This document shows, piece after piece, positions 19,823 to 29,972 of a DNA stretch of 64,000 nt (within the stretch, counting starts at the first letter, position 1; every line of letters starts with the position of its first letter). This DNA comes from Pusillimonas sp. T7-7 (GTDB lineage Bacteria; Pseudomonadota; Gammaproteobacteria; Burkholderiales; Burkholderiaceae_B). The position numbers and the translations under genes were made by a program. The notes under the pieces were generated by a model, which was not told where the DNA came from, did not search any database, and saw only the letters and a list, made by a program, of their open reading frames with translations. Location of the stretch: the NCBI RefSeq assembly GCF_000209655.1, contig NC_015458.1, positions 3,658,001 through 3,722,000 of the forward strand, written 5' to 3'.

Positions 19823-20347
19823 TCAGTTTCGGCCCGATAGTTGTGGCTGTGCCAGCAGCTTCAGTTCGCCCAGCGCTTCGAACAGGTTGTTGCGGCTTTT
19901 TTCCGATAGGCCCCCGAACAAAGTTCGGACCCATTCTTCATGTGATTGCGCCATTTTCCGGAAACTGCGCTTGCCTTTGGCGGTCAGGCGGATCAGTGAG
20001 CTGCGACGATCGGTAGCCACCTTCACGCGTTCTACCAGCCCTTCTTTTTCCAGTTGATCGGTGATGCCGGTGATATTGCCGTTGGTCACCATCATGTGGC
20101 GCGAGAGTTCGCTCATTTTCATGCCGCCCGGCACGCGCAGCAATTGCGCCATGAGATCAAAGCGAGGCAGGGTGGTTTCGTATTCGGTGCGCAGGCGGCT
20201 GCGGAGCTCGCTTTCTATCAGATTGCAGCAAGTCAGCATGCGCAGCCACAGGCGTAGGTCTTGATGATCTTCGGGGGCTGCACGGCTTTCCAGGTCGGGC
20301 GTATTGTGGGCCGGCCCGGAGGAGGAGGGGGGAAGAGAGTGACTCAT
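19823..20347 (-). CDS. MarR-family regulator of the aryl-CoA operon
   Basis: A winged-helix MarR-type regulator of 174 residues with the start at ATG 20347 ([10 protein letters not shown]); the frame runs back to a TTG at 20404. The DNA-binding helix region is [20 protein letters not shown] and the wing is [18 protein letters not shown]. It is divergent from the aryl-CoA operon, and the gap between them has two similar AT-rich dyads. MarR proteins in such operons usually respond to the aryl-CoA intermediate and release DNA. Here that role is inferred from position. The N-terminal 30 residues are probably disordered. Confidence 0.88.
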   Translation of the reverse strand: MSHSLPPSSSGPAHNTPDLESRAAPEDHQDLRLWLRMLTCCNLIESELRSRLRTEYETTLPRFDLMAQLLRVPGGMKMSELSRHMMVTNGNITGITDQLEKEGLVERVKVATDRRSSLIRLTAKGKRSFRKMAQSHEEWVRTLFGGLSEKSRNNLFEALGELKLLAQPQLSGRN

Positions 20348-20388
20348 AAGCTTGTGATTGCAGAAACCCGAATGATATTGTGGCATTG

Positions 20389-20482
20389 ATAGTTTAATCT
20401 TCAATTACCTTTTCGTGGGTATGACGGCAAATTCAAAATATCTTGCAAGTCAATTTTTTTGATTATATAGTTTAAGCTTAAA
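20389..20482. promoter_or_regulatory. Two TAGTTTAA-type sites between the MarR gene and the aryl-CoA operon
   Basis: TTTAAGCTTAAA at 20471-20482 is a perfect 12-base palindrome preceded by ATATAG. A related but imperfect site, TTTAATCTTCAA, lies at 20393-20404, also preceded by ATAG, about 78 bases away. Both fall in the divergent promoter region, one close to each gene. They are good candidates for the MarR operators. Confidence 0.55.
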
Positions 20483-20548
20483 GAATATCCGCGTAGGGCC
20501 ACGATGCATAATGCGCATGGTCGGAAAAGTGGAATACCCGGAGACGAC

Positions 20549-22888
20549 ATGAACATCGTATGCATAGGCGGCGGCCCGGCCGGATTGTATTTTGGCCTGC
20601 TGATGAAACTGCATGATCCTGGCAGCGAGGTAACCATTGTCGAACGCAATCGGCCCTACGATACTTTTGGCTGGGGGGTGGTCTTTTCCGACGCCACACT
20701 CGATAACCTGAAGCAGGCCGACCCGGTTTCTGCGGAGCGGATCAGCGCGGCCTTCAATCATTGGGATGACATCGAGATCCACTATAAAGGTCAAAGCCTG
20801 CGCAGTAGTGGTCACGGTTTCATAGGCATAGGCCGCAAAAAGTTGCTGAACATCCTGCAGGAGCGCTGTGAGCAGCTGGGTGTGCGTCTGGTGTTTGAAA
20901 CTGACGTAACTGACGACCAGGACATTGCCGAGCAATATAGGGCAGACCTGCTCATTGCCGCCGATGGCTTGAACAGCCGGGTACGTACCCGTTATGCCGA
21001 TACCTACAAACCTGACATAGACACCCGGCAGTGCCGCTTTGTATGGCTGGGAACCCGCAAAACCTTTGATGCCTTCACCTTTGCCTTTGTGCAGACCGAT
21101 CATGGCTGGTTCCAGGCACATGCCTATCAGTTCGAGCCCGGCATGTCGACATTCATCGTGGAAACCCTGGATGAGACCTGGAGGGCGGCGGGGCTGGACA
21201 CCATGAGCCAAGAGGACGGCATAGCCTATTGCGAGCAATTGTTCGCGCCCTGGCTGGATGGCAACGCACTGATTTCCAACGCCGGCCATTTGCGAGGCTC
21301 GGCCATCTGGATCCGTTTTCCGCGTGTTATTTGCGATACCTGGGTGCATCAGCAAACCTTGCCCGGTGGCCGCAGCGTGCCCGTCGTCCTGATGGGCGAT
21401 GCCGCACATACGGCGCATTTTTCCATAGGTTCGGGCACCAAGCTGGCACTGGAAGACGCCATAGAACTGCATGAGTCCATCAAGGCTCACCCCGGCGATC
21501 TGCAGGCCGCCCTGGCGCACTACCAGGACGTACGCAGTGTCGAGGTTCTGAAAATCCAGAACGCGGCAAGAAACTCCACCGAGTGGTTCGAGAATATCCA
21601 GCGTTATGCTCAGCTTGAGCCTCGTCAGTTCGCTTATTCCCTGCTGACCCGCTCGCAACGCATCTCGCACGAAAACCTGCGGCTGCGTGATGCCGCCTGG
21701 CTTGCCGACTACGAACGCTGGCTGGCCGCCAGGGCGGGCCTGGAGCAGGAAGGCCGGCAGGCTGTGCCGCCCATGCTCACACCCTATAAAGCCCGCGAGG
21801 TCCGGCTGAAGAACAGGATTGTGGTATCGCCCATGGCCATGTACTCAAGCGTAGATGGCGTGCCGGGCGACTTTCACTTGGTACACCTGGGTGGCCGGGC
21901 CATGGGCGGAGCCGGATTGGTCATGGTCGAAATGACCTGTGTGTCGCCCGAGGCCCGCATCACTCCCGGGTGCCCCGGCTTGTGGAACGAGCAGCAAATG
22001 GATGCGTTCCGGCGCATTGTGGATTTCGTGCATCAGAATAGTGATGCGCGTATTGGCATACAGCTGGGCCATGCCGGGCGCAAGGGGTCGACACGGGTCA
22101 GTTGGGAAGGCACCGATATGCCGCTGGCCGATGGCAACTGGCCATTGGTTTCGGCGTCGGCACTGCCTTATATAGAAGGCGTATCCCAGGTACCGCAAGC
22201 CATGTCGCAAACTCAAATGGACCAGGTCTGCGAGCAGTTCGTGGAAGCGGCCAGGCGGGCGGCGCAGGCGGGCTTCGACTGGTTGGAACTGCATTGCGCG
22301 CACGGCTACTTGCTGTCCAGCTTCATTTCCCCGCTGACCAACCAGCGTAGCGACGAGTACGGCGGCACGCTCGATAATCGTCTGCGCTATCCCTTGAGGG
22401 TATTCAAGGCCGTACGCGAGGTCTGGCCGCAGCACTTGCCCATGTCGGTGCGGATCTCGGCCCATGATTGGGTCGAAGGCGGTATTACCGCCGACGATGC
22501 CATACAGATTGCCAAGCATTTCAAAGAGGCCGGGGCCGACATGATCGACTGCTCCTCGGGGCAAGTCAGCAAGGCCGAGCAGCCTGTGTATGGCCGCATG
22601 TATCAAACCCCGTTTTCCGATCGTGTGCGTAACGAAGCCGGAATTCCCACGATTGCGGTGGGCGCCATCTTCGAGGCCGATCATGTCAACAGCATTATTG
22701 CGTCCGGGCGTGCCGACCTTTGCGCGCTGGCTCGCCCTCATCTGGCTGACGCCGCCTGGACTTTGCGTGAATCGGCCCGCATAGGCTGTACCGAAGTCGA
22801 CTGGCCACGGCAGTACTTCCCGGCCAAGAAGCAGCTGGAAACCAATTTTGAACGGGCGGCTGCCTATGCGCAGCCGGTAGGAAAATGA
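20549..22888 (+). CDS. Fused aryl-CoA monooxygenase / old-yellow-enzyme reductase (2-aminobenzoyl-CoA or salicylyl-CoA type)
   Basis: A 779-residue fusion. Residues 1 to about 395 are a flavoprotein aromatic hydroxylase (FAD motif GGGPAG at 7-12, [12 protein letters not shown], and [14 protein letters not shown] near 283). Residues from about 405 to the end are an old-yellow-enzyme FMN reductase ([44 protein letters not shown]). This layout is that of 2-aminobenzoyl-CoA monooxygenase/reductase of Azoarcus evansii, which hydroxylates and then reduces the ring; it is often annotated as salicylyl-CoA 5-hydroxylase/oxidoreductase. The start is ATG 20549 with GGAG upstream. It is the first gene of a six-gene operon with an aryl-CoA ligase. 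The true substrate is not proven. Confidence 0.85.
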   Translation: MNIVCIGGGPAGLYFGLLMKLHDPGSEVTIVERNRPYDTFGWGVVFSDATLDNLKQADPVSAERISAAFNHWDDIEIHYKGQSLRSSGHGFIGIGRKKLLNILQERCEQLGVRLVFETDVTDDQDIAEQYRADLLIAADGLNSRVRTRYADTYKPDIDTRQCRFVWLGTRKTFDAFTFAFVQTDHGWFQAHAYQFEPGMSTFIVETLDETWRAAGLDTMSQEDGIAYCEQLFAPWLDGNALISNAGHLRGSAIWIRFPRVICDTWVHQQTLPGGRSVPVVLMGDAAHTAHFSIGSGTKLALEDAIELHESIKAHPGDLQAALAHYQDVRSVEVLKIQNAARNSTEWFENIQRYAQLEPRQFAYSLLTRSQRISHENLRLRDAAWLADYERWLAARAGLEQEGRQAVPPMLTPYKAREVRLKNRIVVSPMAMYSSVDGVPGDFHLVHLGGRAMGGAGLVMVEMTCVSPEARITPGCPGLWNEQQMDAFRRIVDFVHQNSDARIGIQLGHAGRKGSTRVSWEGTDMPLADGNWPLVSASALPYIEGVSQVPQAMSQTQMDQVCEQFVEAARRAAQAGFDWLELHCAHGYLLSSFISPLTNQRSDEYGGTLDNRLRYPLRVFKAVREVWPQHLPMSVRISAHDWVEGGITADDAIQIAKHFKEAGADMIDCSSGQVSKAEQPVYGRMYQTPFSDRVRNEAGIPTIAVGAIFEADHVNSIIASGRADLCALARPHLADAAWTLRESARIGCTEVDWPRQYFPAKKQLETNFERAAAYAQPVGK

Positions 22889-23673
22889 GTGCAAGCAAAG
22901 TGTTGGTCGGGCGTCATGCCCTGGTTACGGGCGGGTCGCGCGGCATAGGCCTTGAGACGGCAAAGCGCCTGGCTCAAATGGGAGCACGCATCACCATTAT
23001 GGGGCGCGATGCGGCAGCGCTTGCGCTGGCCGCTGGCGATCTCGCCCGCTACGGCGAAGTACATACAGTGACGGGTGATGTCTCGCAGGCCGATGAGGTG
23101 CAGTGCGCTTTTGGCCAAGCCAGACAGCGCTTCGGTCCCATGGATATTCTGGTCAACAATGCCGGGCAGGCGATTAGCCAGCCATTTGAAAGAACCGATG
23201 CTGCCGCCTGGCAGCAGATGCTGGCCGTGAATCTGAGCGGCGTTTTCCATTGCATGCAGGCAGCGCTGCCCGATATGCGTGAGAACGGCTGGGGGCGTAT
23301 TGTGAACATTGCCAGTACGGCCGGCCTTATTGGCTACCAATATGTCAGCGCCTATTGTGCCGCCAAACACGGTGTTGTCGGCCTGACGCGCGGGGTCGCC
23401 CTGGAAACCGCCAAGCAGGGTGTGACCGTGAATGCGGTCTGCCCGGGTTACACCGAAACCGATATTGTGCGCGACGCCGTGAGCAACATCAGCCGGAAGA
23501 CCGGCATGACCGCCGAGCAGGCGCAAGCCAGGCTGGCCAGCCGCAATCCGCAAGGCCGCCTGGTTCAGCCGCAAGAGGTCGCCGACGCGGTGGCCTGGTT
23601 ATGCAGCCCCGGCGCCAGCTCCGTAACAGGCCAAGCCATACCCGTCGATGGCGGGGAAGTGATGGCGGGATAA
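22885..23673 (+). CDS. SDR-family dehydrogenase, probable hydroxyacyl-CoA dehydrogenase of the aryl-CoA route
   Basis: A 262-residue classical SDR whose ATG overlaps the stop of the monooxygenase gene (ATGA), so translation is coupled. The cofactor motif TGGSRGIG is at residues 15-22, NNAG at 91-94, and the catalytic Ser144, Tyr157 and Lys161 are all present. The C-terminal part ([35 protein letters not shown]) matches 3-hydroxyacyl-CoA or acetoacetyl-CoA reductase-like SDRs. In this setting it would oxidise a hydroxy or reduce an oxo group on the partly reduced ring-CoA or its opened product. The step is inferred. Confidence 0.87.
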   Translation: MSASKVLVGRHALVTGGSRGIGLETAKRLAQMGARITIMGRDAAALALAAGDLARYGEVHTVTGDVSQADEVQCAFGQARQRFGPMDILVNNAGQAISQPFERTDAAAWQQMLAVNLSGVFHCMQAALPDMRENGWGRIVNIASTAGLIGYQYVSAYCAAKHGVVGLTRGVALETAKQGVTVNAVCPGYTETDIVRDAVSNISRKTGMTAEQAQARLASRNPQGRLVQPQEVADAVAWLCSPGASSVTGQAIPVDGGEVMAG

Positions 23674-23722
23674 AGCAGGTCAGAGGTCTGACCGCTTCGA
23701 AATAAAGATCAGGAGAATCACA

Positions 23723-24574
23723 TTGGAATCAGTCGTTCACACCATGACTCACCACAAGCGTCCTTATGCCGATTACCAGGCCAAGCACTTTCTGTGGTCG
23801 GTGTCCGCCGATGGCAAGCTTGCCACATTGACCCTGAACAGGCCGGAGCGCAAGAATCCCTTGACGTTCGATTCTTATGCCGAAATCCGTGACCTGTTTC
23901 GAGGGCTGGTATACGCCACCGATATCAAGACGGTGGTCGTGACGGGAGCGGGAGGCAACTTTTGCTCGGGAGGCGATGTGCATGAGATCATTGGCCCGCT
24001 TACGAACATGAGCATGCCTGAACTGCTGGATTTCACACGCATGACGGGTGATCTGGTCAAGGCGATGCGGGCTTGTCCCCAGCCTGTAGTGGCCGCCGTA
24101 GACGGTATATGCGCAGGGGCAGGGGCCATGATTGCACTGGCCTGCGATATGCGCTTGGGAACGCCCCAGGCCAGGACGGCTTTCCTGTTCACCCGTGTAG
24201 GCCTGGCGGGGGCCGACATGGGTGCATGCACATTGTTGCCACGCATGATAGGCCAAGGGCGGGCTTCCGAATTGCTGTATACCGGACGGGCCATGAAGGC
24301 CGACGAAGGTCTGGCATGGGGCTTCTTCAATAGCCTGCATGAGTCTGGCGCTGTGCTGGATGCCGCCCAGGCTTTGGCGCGGCAGCTGGCCGATGGGCCA
24401 AGCTTTGCGCATGGCATAACCAAAAAATTGTTGCATCAGGAATGGAACATGGGTGTGGACGAAGCCATAGAGGCCGAAGCCGAGGCACAGGCCATCTGCA
24501 TGCAGACCAAGGATTTCCGACGGGCCTATGAGGCCTTTGTGGCCAAGCAGAAACCAGTGTTCGAGGGCGACTGA
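23723..24574 (+). CDS. Crotonase-fold protein (enoyl-CoA hydratase/isomerase family) without the hydratase glutamates
   Basis: A 283-residue crotonase-superfamily protein. The start is TTG at 23723 with AGGAG 7 bases upstream. The oxyanion-hole text is intact ([13 protein letters not shown] near residue 80 and [15 protein letters not shown] near 130). Aligned by eye to rat enoyl-CoA hydratase, however, the position of Glu144 (GGGCE) is Met and that of Glu164 (GQPE) is Arg. Simple hydration of a double bond is therefore unlikely. Other crotonase chemistry, such as ring-opening hydrolysis, thioester hydrolysis or isomerisation, would fit an aryl-CoA operon. It directly precedes the acyl-CoA dehydrogenase gene with no gap. 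Confidence 0.85.
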   Translation: MESVVHTMTHHKRPYADYQAKHFLWSVSADGKLATLTLNRPERKNPLTFDSYAEIRDLFRGLVYATDIKTVVVTGAGGNFCSGGDVHEIIGPLTNMSMPELLDFTRMTGDLVKAMRACPQPVVAAVDGICAGAGAMIALACDMRLGTPQARTAFLFTRVGLAGADMGACTLLPRMIGQGRASELLYTGRAMKADEGLAWGFFNSLHESGAVLDAAQALARQLADGPSFAHGITKKLLHQEWNMGVDEAIEAEAEAQAICMQTKDFRRAYEAFVAKQKPVFEGD

Positions 24575-25762
24575 ATGAATGACAGCAACTGGCTGGACTG
24601 GCCGTTCTTCGAAGAGCGGCATTGGCAATTGGCGGTCCAGGCTGATGACTGGAGCACCCAGGCCTTGTCGAATGTGGATCATGGCGATACCGATCAGGCC
24701 TGCCGCACTCTTGTCGCCGAACTGGGACGGGCGGGCTGGTTGCGGATGGCCGTTCCTGCCGGCCCTGATGGCCGATGGGGAGGGCGCTGGCCGAACATCG
24801 ACTCACGGTCTGTATGCATTCTTCGTGAAACCCTGGCCCGCCACGATGGCTTGGCGGATTTCGCTTTTGCCATGCAGGGCCTGGGCAGCGGCGCAATCTC
24901 CATTGCCGGCAGTGACGCCTTGCGTGACGCCTATCTGCCCCGGGTCGCCAGCGGCCAGGCCATAGCAGCCTTTGCCTTGTCTGAGCCCGATGCGGGATCC
25001 GATGTGGCGGCGCTGTCATGCAGCGCTACCCCGGATGGCGATGACTATGTCTTGAATGGGCGGAAAACCTGGATATCCAATGGCGGTATTGCCGATTTTT
25101 ATTGCGTGTTCGTGCGTACCGGAGAAGCTCCCGGTGCGCGCGGCATCAGCGCTTTTGTGGTCGATGCCGATACACCCGGCCTGACGATTGCCGAGCGCAT
25201 AGAGGTGATGGCGCCGCATCCGCTGGCAACGCTGAGCTTTGACCAATGCAGGGTCAGCGCCAGTCAACGGCTGGGCCAGGCCGGGCAGGGTTTCAAGATA
25301 GCCATGATGACACTGGACATCTTCAGGTCATCGGTCGCTGCCGCTGCACTGGGCTTTGCACGTCACGCCCTGGACGAAGCTTTATCACGCGCGACATCGC
25401 GACGCATGTTTGGGCAGGCGCTGGCCGACTTGCAGCTGACGCAGGCCGCCCTGGGCGACATGGCCTGCGAGATCGATGCCGCCGCATTGCTGACATATCG
25501 GGCAGCCTGGCTGCGCGACGTCAAAGGCGTGCGCACGACGCGTGAAGCTGCCATGGCCAAGATGGCTGCTACCGAATCGGCGCAGCGCATCATAGACCGG
25601 GCCTTGCAGATGTTTGGCGGGGCCGGTGTGGTGTCGGGTGCGCCTGTCGAGAAGCTGTACCGGGAAATCCGCGCCTTGCGTATCTACGAAGGTGCAACCG
25701 AAGTGCAAAAGCTGATCATCGCCCGTGAGCTGCTCAAAGACCGCCAGGGCGGCCTGAGCTAG
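24575..25762 (+). CDS. Acyl-CoA dehydrogenase
   Basis: A 395-residue FAD enzyme of the acyl-CoA dehydrogenase family, starting on the base after the previous stop codon. Seen are [15 protein letters not shown] and [15 protein letters not shown] (flavin and substrate contacts), QMFGGAGVV, and the C-terminal [11 protein letters not shown], whose Glu is the catalytic base in medium-chain enzymes. It would introduce a double bond in a CoA-bound intermediate of this operon and pass electrons to ETF. No etf genes are in the window, so the general cell pool is probably used. Confidence 0.9.
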   Translation: MNDSNWLDWPFFEERHWQLAVQADDWSTQALSNVDHGDTDQACRTLVAELGRAGWLRMAVPAGPDGRWGGRWPNIDSRSVCILRETLARHDGLADFAFAMQGLGSGAISIAGSDALRDAYLPRVASGQAIAAFALSEPDAGSDVAALSCSATPDGDDYVLNGRKTWISNGGIADFYCVFVRTGEAPGARGISAFVVDADTPGLTIAERIEVMAPHPLATLSFDQCRVSASQRLGQAGQGFKIAMMTLDIFRSSVAAAALGFARHALDEALSRATSRRMFGQALADLQLTQAALGDMACEIDAAALLTYRAAWLRDVKGVRTTREAAMAKMAATESAQRIIDRALQMFGGAGVVSGAPVEKLYREIRALRIYEGATEVQKLIIARELLKDRQGGLS

Positions 25763-25832
25763 TGCCTGCAGGCCCTGGCATGGCCGGGGCCTGTACAAGG
25801 CGTGCACCGCTGCAAGAATACAGGAGACGAAG

Positions 25833-27491
25833 ATGGAAGCATCCGCTTATACCGACACTTTTGCTCGGGATCATCTGCCCCCGCTGGAGCAATGGCCTGA
25901 ACTGTTGCTGGACGGCAATCCCGATGTCGATTACCCGGCACGCCTGAATTGCGCTGTAGCCTTGGTCGATGACTTGGTCGGCCGCGGTGATGGCGATCGC
26001 ATTGCCTTGCGCTGGACCGAAGATGGTCGTCATTGCAGCATGACGTATCGTGAGCTCATGGAGCTGACCAACCGTATTGCGCGGGTCCTGACTGAAGACA
26101 TGCGGCTTCAATCCGGCAATCGCGTGCTGTTGCGCGGGCCGAATAATGTGATGATGGCCGCTTCCTGGCTGGCGGCTGTCAAGGCGGGCATGGTGACCGT
26201 GCCCACCATGCCTTTGCTGCGAGCCGGTGAATTGAAGAAAGCCATAGACAAGGCCCAGATCAGCGCCGTTTTGTGCGACAAACGCCTGTCTGAAGAAATA
26301 GAACATTGCCTGGATAAGGAGCATGCTGCTTACTGCCCGTCGCTGTCGCAAGTGCTGTATTTTCATGACCGGGGACCAGATAGCCTGGACTCATTGGCGG
26401 CCGCCAAGCCTGCGGATTTCCAGGCATGTGATACCGCCAACGATGATATATGCCTGATTGCCTTTACCAGCGGCACCACGGGCAAGCCTAAAGGCTGTAT
26501 GCATTTTCACCGTGATGTGCTGGCCATGTGCGACACTTTTTCGCGGCATATCCTGAACATGCAGGCCGACGATGTTGTCTGCGGGACTCCGCCATTGGCT
26601 TTTACGTTTGGCCTGGGCGGCTTGTTATGTTTTCCGCTCAGGGTGGGGGCGTCTGTCGTACTGACAGAAAGGCTCACGCCCGACGAGTTGCTGGCTACTG
26701 TTCAGAATTTCGGTGCGACGATGACGTTTACCGCTCCGACTTTCTACCGCCAGATGGCTGCCCTGCTGGCCAAATACGATCTGTCCACGCTCAAGACCAC
26801 TGTCTCGGCGGGCGAGTCCCTGCCTGATGCCACGCGTCAGCTATGGAAGGAGGCCAGCGGTATAGAAATGACGGATGGTATTGGTGGTACAGAGATGATC
26901 CACGTCTATGTATCCAGCGCGGGCAAGGATGTACGGCGCGGCGCCATCGGCAAGGTGGTGCCGGGCTATGTTGCGCAAGTTGTCGATGAGCGCTTCCAAC
27001 CGGTGGCGCCAGGTGTTGTGGGTCGCCTGGCGGTCAAGGGTCCTACCGGATGCCGCTATCTGGAGGACGAGCGCCAGCAGGTTTTTGTGCAGCACGGCTG
27101 GAATCTGCCAGGCGATACGTTTGCCATGGATGAAGACGGCTATTTGTATTACCAGGCCCGCAATGACGACATGATTATTTCGGCCGGCTACAACATAGCG
27201 GGTCCAGATGTTGAGGGGACGCTGCTGTTGCATGAGGCCGTGGCCGAGTGTGGTGTTGTGGGCAAGCCTGACCCGGAACGGGGCAGTGTTGTGAAGGCTT
27301 ATGTGGTGCTGAAGCCGGGTTTCGAAGGTGATGCCGCCATGGTGAAGGCTTTGCAGGATCATGTTAAGGCGGCTATTGCACCTTATAAATATCCCCGTGA
27401 AATTGAGTTTACCGACAGTTTGCCCAGAACAGAGACGGGCAAGTTGCAGCGTTTTGTCTTGCGTGCATTAGCTTCTGAACAAGGAAAATAA
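25833..27491 (+). CDS. Aryl-CoA ligase (benzoate / 2-aminobenzoate-CoA ligase family)
   Basis: A 552-residue AMP-forming ligase that would activate an aromatic acid to its CoA thioester with ATP. The phosphate-binding loop FTSGTTGKPKG lies near residues 210-221, the hinge region includes YYQARNDDMIISAGYNIAGP, and the catalytic Lys is in RTETGKLQR near the C-terminus. Overall text matches the benzoate-CoA ligase family, in which 2-aminobenzoate-CoA ligases fall. The gene supplies the entry step of the operon and so defines the inducer. It is followed by the Rid gene after one base. Substrate preference between benzoate, aminobenzoate and hydroxybenzoate cannot be read. Confidence 0.88.
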   Translation: MEASAYTDTFARDHLPPLEQWPELLLDGNPDVDYPARLNCAVALVDDLVGRGDGDRIALRWTEDGRHCSMTYRELMELTNRIARVLTEDMRLQSGNRVLLRGPNNVMMAASWLAAVKAGMVTVPTMPLLRAGELKKAIDKAQISAVLCDKRLSEEIEHCLDKEHAAYCPSLSQVLYFHDRGPDSLDSLAAAKPADFQACDTANDDICLIAFTSGTTGKPKGCMHFHRDVLAMCDTFSRHILNMQADDVVCGTPPLAFTFGLGGLLCFPLRVGASVVLTERLTPDELLATVQNFGATMTFTAPTFYRQMAALLAKYDLSTLKTTVSAGESLPDATRQLWKEASGIEMTDGIGGTEMIHVYVSSAGKDVRRGAIGKVVPGYVAQVVDERFQPVAPGVVGRLAVKGPTGCRYLEDERQQVFVQHGWNLPGDTFAMDEDGYLYYQARNDDMIISAGYNIAGPDVEGTLLLHEAVAECGVVGKPDPERGSVVKAYVVLKPGFEGDAAMVKALQDHVKAAIAPYKYPREIEFTDSLPRTETGKLQRFVLRALASEQGK

Positions 27492-27492
27492 T

Positions 27493-27900
27493 ATGAATGT
27501 CTTGCAACCGCCCAGTTGGATGGAGCCCAAGGGCTATGCAAACGGGATCATGACCGAGATGAAGGTGGGTAGCCGATTGGTATTTGTGGGCGGCCAGGTG
27601 GGCTGGAATGAGCAGCAGAAGTTCGAAACGGATGATTTTGCCGAGCAGGTGGGTCAGACTTTAAGGAACATCGTGGCTATCCTGAAGGAAGGTGGCGCAG
27701 GGCCGGAGCATATTACGCGGATGACGTGGTATGTGGTCGACAAGCAGGAGTATGCTGCCGCATTACGGGATGTGGGGCGTCATTATCGGGATGTGATAGG
27801 CCGTCATTTTCCGGCGATGACTGCGGTTGAGGTCGCGGACTTGATCGAGGATAGGGCCAGGGTTGAGATTGAGGTGACGGCGGTGGTGCCTGGGGATTGA
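27493..27900 (+). CDS. RidA/YjgF-family protein lacking the catalytic arginine
   Basis: A 135-residue Rid-family protein, last gene of the aryl-CoA operon. The family fold is clear (RLVFVGGQVGWN, QVGQTLRNIVAILKEGGAGPEHI, MTWYVVD, FPAMTAVEVADL). RidA enzymes hydrolyse enamine/imine intermediates and need an Arg (Arg105 in E. coli, in VARLPKD). Here the matching text is VADLIED, with Asp in that place, so it belongs with the Arg-lacking Rid subfamilies. The 2-aminobenzoyl-CoA route yields an enamine-type product, which makes a Rid protein attractive here, yet its chemistry must differ from RidA or be different altogether. Confidence 0.85.
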   Translation: MNVLQPPSWMEPKGYANGIMTEMKVGSRLVFVGGQVGWNEQQKFETDDFAEQVGQTLRNIVAILKEGGAGPEHITRMTWYVVDKQEYAAALRDVGRHYRDVIGRHFPAMTAVEVADLIEDRARVEIEVTAVVPGD

Positions 27901-27920
27901 TGGGCTCATCCCAAATCATC

Positions 27921-27951
27921 AAAAAAAGCGGCTGCCACCGGCAGCCGCTTT
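27921..27951. terminator. Bidirectional terminator between the aryl-CoA operon and hemL
   Basis: A 12-bp perfect stem (27925-27936 with 27940-27951, core GCGGCTGCC) and a 3-base loop. The seven A at 27921-27927 give a strong T-run for transcripts of the minus-strand hemL; on the plus strand only TTT follows. It separates convergent operons. Confidence 0.85.
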
Positions 27952-27974
27952 AGTACCCGCCAAGCGCTGCTAAA

Positions 27975-29252
27975 TTACAGCTTGGCGAAAACCTCTTCCG
28001 CTGCATCCAGCGTGGCCTGGATCACCGCATCATCATGTGCGCCTGATATGAAGCCGGCTTCGAATGCCGAAGGGGCGAAATGCACCCCCCTGATCAGCAT
28101 GCCGTGGAAGAACTTCTTGAAGCGTTCGACGTCGCAGCTTGAAACTTCGGCAAATGTCGAGGGCACGGAATCGGAAAAATACAGGCCAAACATGCCGCCT
28201 ACATAATCCGTGCTCATTGCCACGCCGGCGGCTGCCGCGCGCTGGGCCAGGCCCTCGGTCAGCTTGCGGTTCTGTTCGGACAGGTTGTCGTAGAAGCCTG
28301 GTTCGGCCAGCAGCTTCAAGGTAACCAGGCCTGCCGCTACGGCTACCGGGTTGCCCGACAGCGTGCCTGCCTGATAAACATTGCCCAGAGGAGCAATATG
28401 CTCCATGATGTCTGCCCGTCCGCCAAATGCTCCTACAGGCATGCCACCGCCTATCACTTTGGCCAGTGTCGTCAGGTCGGGCGCGATGCCTGTCAGCCCT
28501 TGAACCCCCTGGGGGCCTGCGCGGAAACCTGTCATGACCTCGTCGAAAATCAGCAAGGCGCCATATTGGGTGCACAAAGAGCGCAGCCCTTCAAGAAAGC
28601 CCGGCAGAGGCTTGACCAGATTCATATTGCCTGCGATCGGCTCTACGATAATGCAGGCTATGTCCGAGCCGTGCTGCTTGAACGCCTCTTCTACTGCCTC
28701 GAGTCGGTTGAAGTCCAGCACCAGCGTGTGCTTGATGAACTCGGCGGGCACGCCGGCCGATGTGGGGTTGCCGAATGTCAGCATGCCCGATCCGGCCTTG
28801 ACCAGCAGGCTGTCGGCATGGCCGTGATAGCAGCCTTCGAACTTGATGATCTTGGAGCGGCCTGTAAACCCGCGTGCCAGCCTGATGGCCGACATGGTGG
28901 CTTCGGTGCCCGAACTGACCAGCCGAACTTTCTCTATGGACGGGATCCGCGCAACGATGGCTTCCGCGATTTCTATTTCGGCTTCGGTGGGCGCGCCGAA
29001 GGACAAACCGTCGACGGCGGCTTCCTGTACCGCACGGATGACCTCGGGGTGGGCGTGACCCAGAATGGCCGGCCCCCAGGAGCCTACATAATCAATGTAT
29101 TGGGTATCTTCGGCATCCCATACATAGGGTCCCTGGGCGCGCTTGATGAAACGAGGCGTTCCGCCTACCGACCGGAAAGCCCTCACGGGGGAGTTCACGC
29201 CACCGGGTATGGTTTGGCAGGCGCGTTCAAATAATTCAGTATTGCGAGACAT
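27975..29252 (-). CDS. hemL: Glutamate-1-semialdehyde 2,1-aminomutase
   Basis: A PLP enzyme that turns glutamate-1-semialdehyde into 5-aminolevulinate in the C5 haem pathway. The 425 residues show [21 protein letters not shown] at the N-terminus, [24 protein letters not shown], and the PLP lysine in [18 protein letters not shown] near residue 265. It lies downstream of thiD-like and thiE on the same strand, 69 bases from thiE, so it may be co-transcribed with them, an arrangement common in betaproteobacteria. Confidence 0.97.
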   Translation of the reverse strand: MSRNTELFERACQTIPGGVNSPVRAFRSVGGTPRFIKRAQGPYVWDAEDTQYIDYVGSWGPAILGHAHPEVIRAVQEAAVDGLSFGAPTEAEIEIAEAIVARIPSIEKVRLVSSGTEATMSAIRLARGFTGRSKIIKFEGCYHGHADSLLVKAGSGMLTFGNPTSAGVPAEFIKHTLVLDFNRLEAVEEAFKQHGSDIACIIVEPIAGNMNLVKPLPGFLEGLRSLCTQYGALLIFDEVMTGFRAGPQGVQGLTGIAPDLTTLAKVIGGGMPVGAFGGRADIMEHIAPLGNVYQAGTLSGNPVAVAAGLVTLKLLAEPGFYDNLSEQNRKLTEGLAQRAAAAGVAMSTDYVGGMFGLYFSDSVPSTFAEVSSCDVERFKKFFHGMLIRGVHFAPSAFEAGFISGAHDDAVIQATLDAAEEVFAKL

Positions 29253-29321
29253 AATTCAGGACTCTGTGCGGGAAAATAAAAATCGAAGGCTATAGGATAG
29301 CAAGTGCGTGCGAAGCCGGCT

Positions 29322-29972
29322 TTAGTCGAACAGCGCTTTGCACCGTGTCGCGGCAGCCTGTATGTTGCCGCTTTCGAACAGGCCGCTGATCAGCGCCACG
29401 CTGTCGGCCCCGGCATGGATGATGGGGCCGGCATTGTCGGCGGTAATGCCGCCTATGGCGACCACCGCTGCCCGGGGACGCTCTTTACGGTTTTCAACCA
29501 GCATGCGGCCTTGTTCTATGTGTTCCAGCGTCGCACGTGCTGCATCGGGTTTTACACGAGAGGGGTACATGGCGCCGAAGGCGATGTAGTCCACGCCTGC
29601 AGCCAGTGCCGGCACGGCCAGCGCTGGCTGGTTATAGCATGAACAGCCGATTATCTTTTGGGGGCCCAGTGCCAGGCGGGCTTCGGCCAGATTGCCGTCG
29701 TCACGTCCAAGATGCACGCCGTCGGCGTCGAGCAGCGCGGCCAGGCGCCAGTCGTCATTCACAATGGATACCACTTTCAGTTGACGGCAAACGTCAACTA
29801 CCTGCCGGGCCTGCACCAGACCAGCTTCGGGCGAGGCCGTCTTGCGGCGCCACTGCAGGGCGGTCATGCCTCCGTTGGCGGCGGCTGTGATGGCTTCGAT
29901 CAGCTTGTCGGTATCGTCCCATTCTGGCGTTACGCCGTACAAGCCTTGTGGAAATCGTAAAGACGAACTCAT
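29322..29972 (-). CDS. thiE: Thiamine-phosphate synthase
   Basis: Joins hydroxymethylpyrimidine diphosphate with the thiazole phosphate to give thiamine phosphate. The 216 residues include GYG-like text GLYGVTPEW, LQWRRKTAS, VNDDWRLAALLDADGVHLGRDD, IGCSCYNQ, FGAMYPSRVKP and VAIGGITADNAGPI, all typical of ThiE, with the diphosphate-binding Lys/Arg residues. Its ATG overlaps the stop of the preceding thiD-like gene by four bases, so the two are translationally coupled. No thiamine riboswitch is seen before the operon. Confidence 0.94.
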   Translation of the reverse strand: MSSSLRFPQGLYGVTPEWDDTDKLIEAITAAANGGMTALQWRRKTASPEAGLVQARQVVDVCRQLKVVSIVNDDWRLAALLDADGVHLGRDDGNLAEARLALGPQKIIGCSCYNQPALAVPALAAGVDYIAFGAMYPSRVKPDAARATLEHIEQGRMLVENRKERPRAAVVAIGGITADNAGPIIHAGADSVALISGLFESGNIQAAATRCKALFD

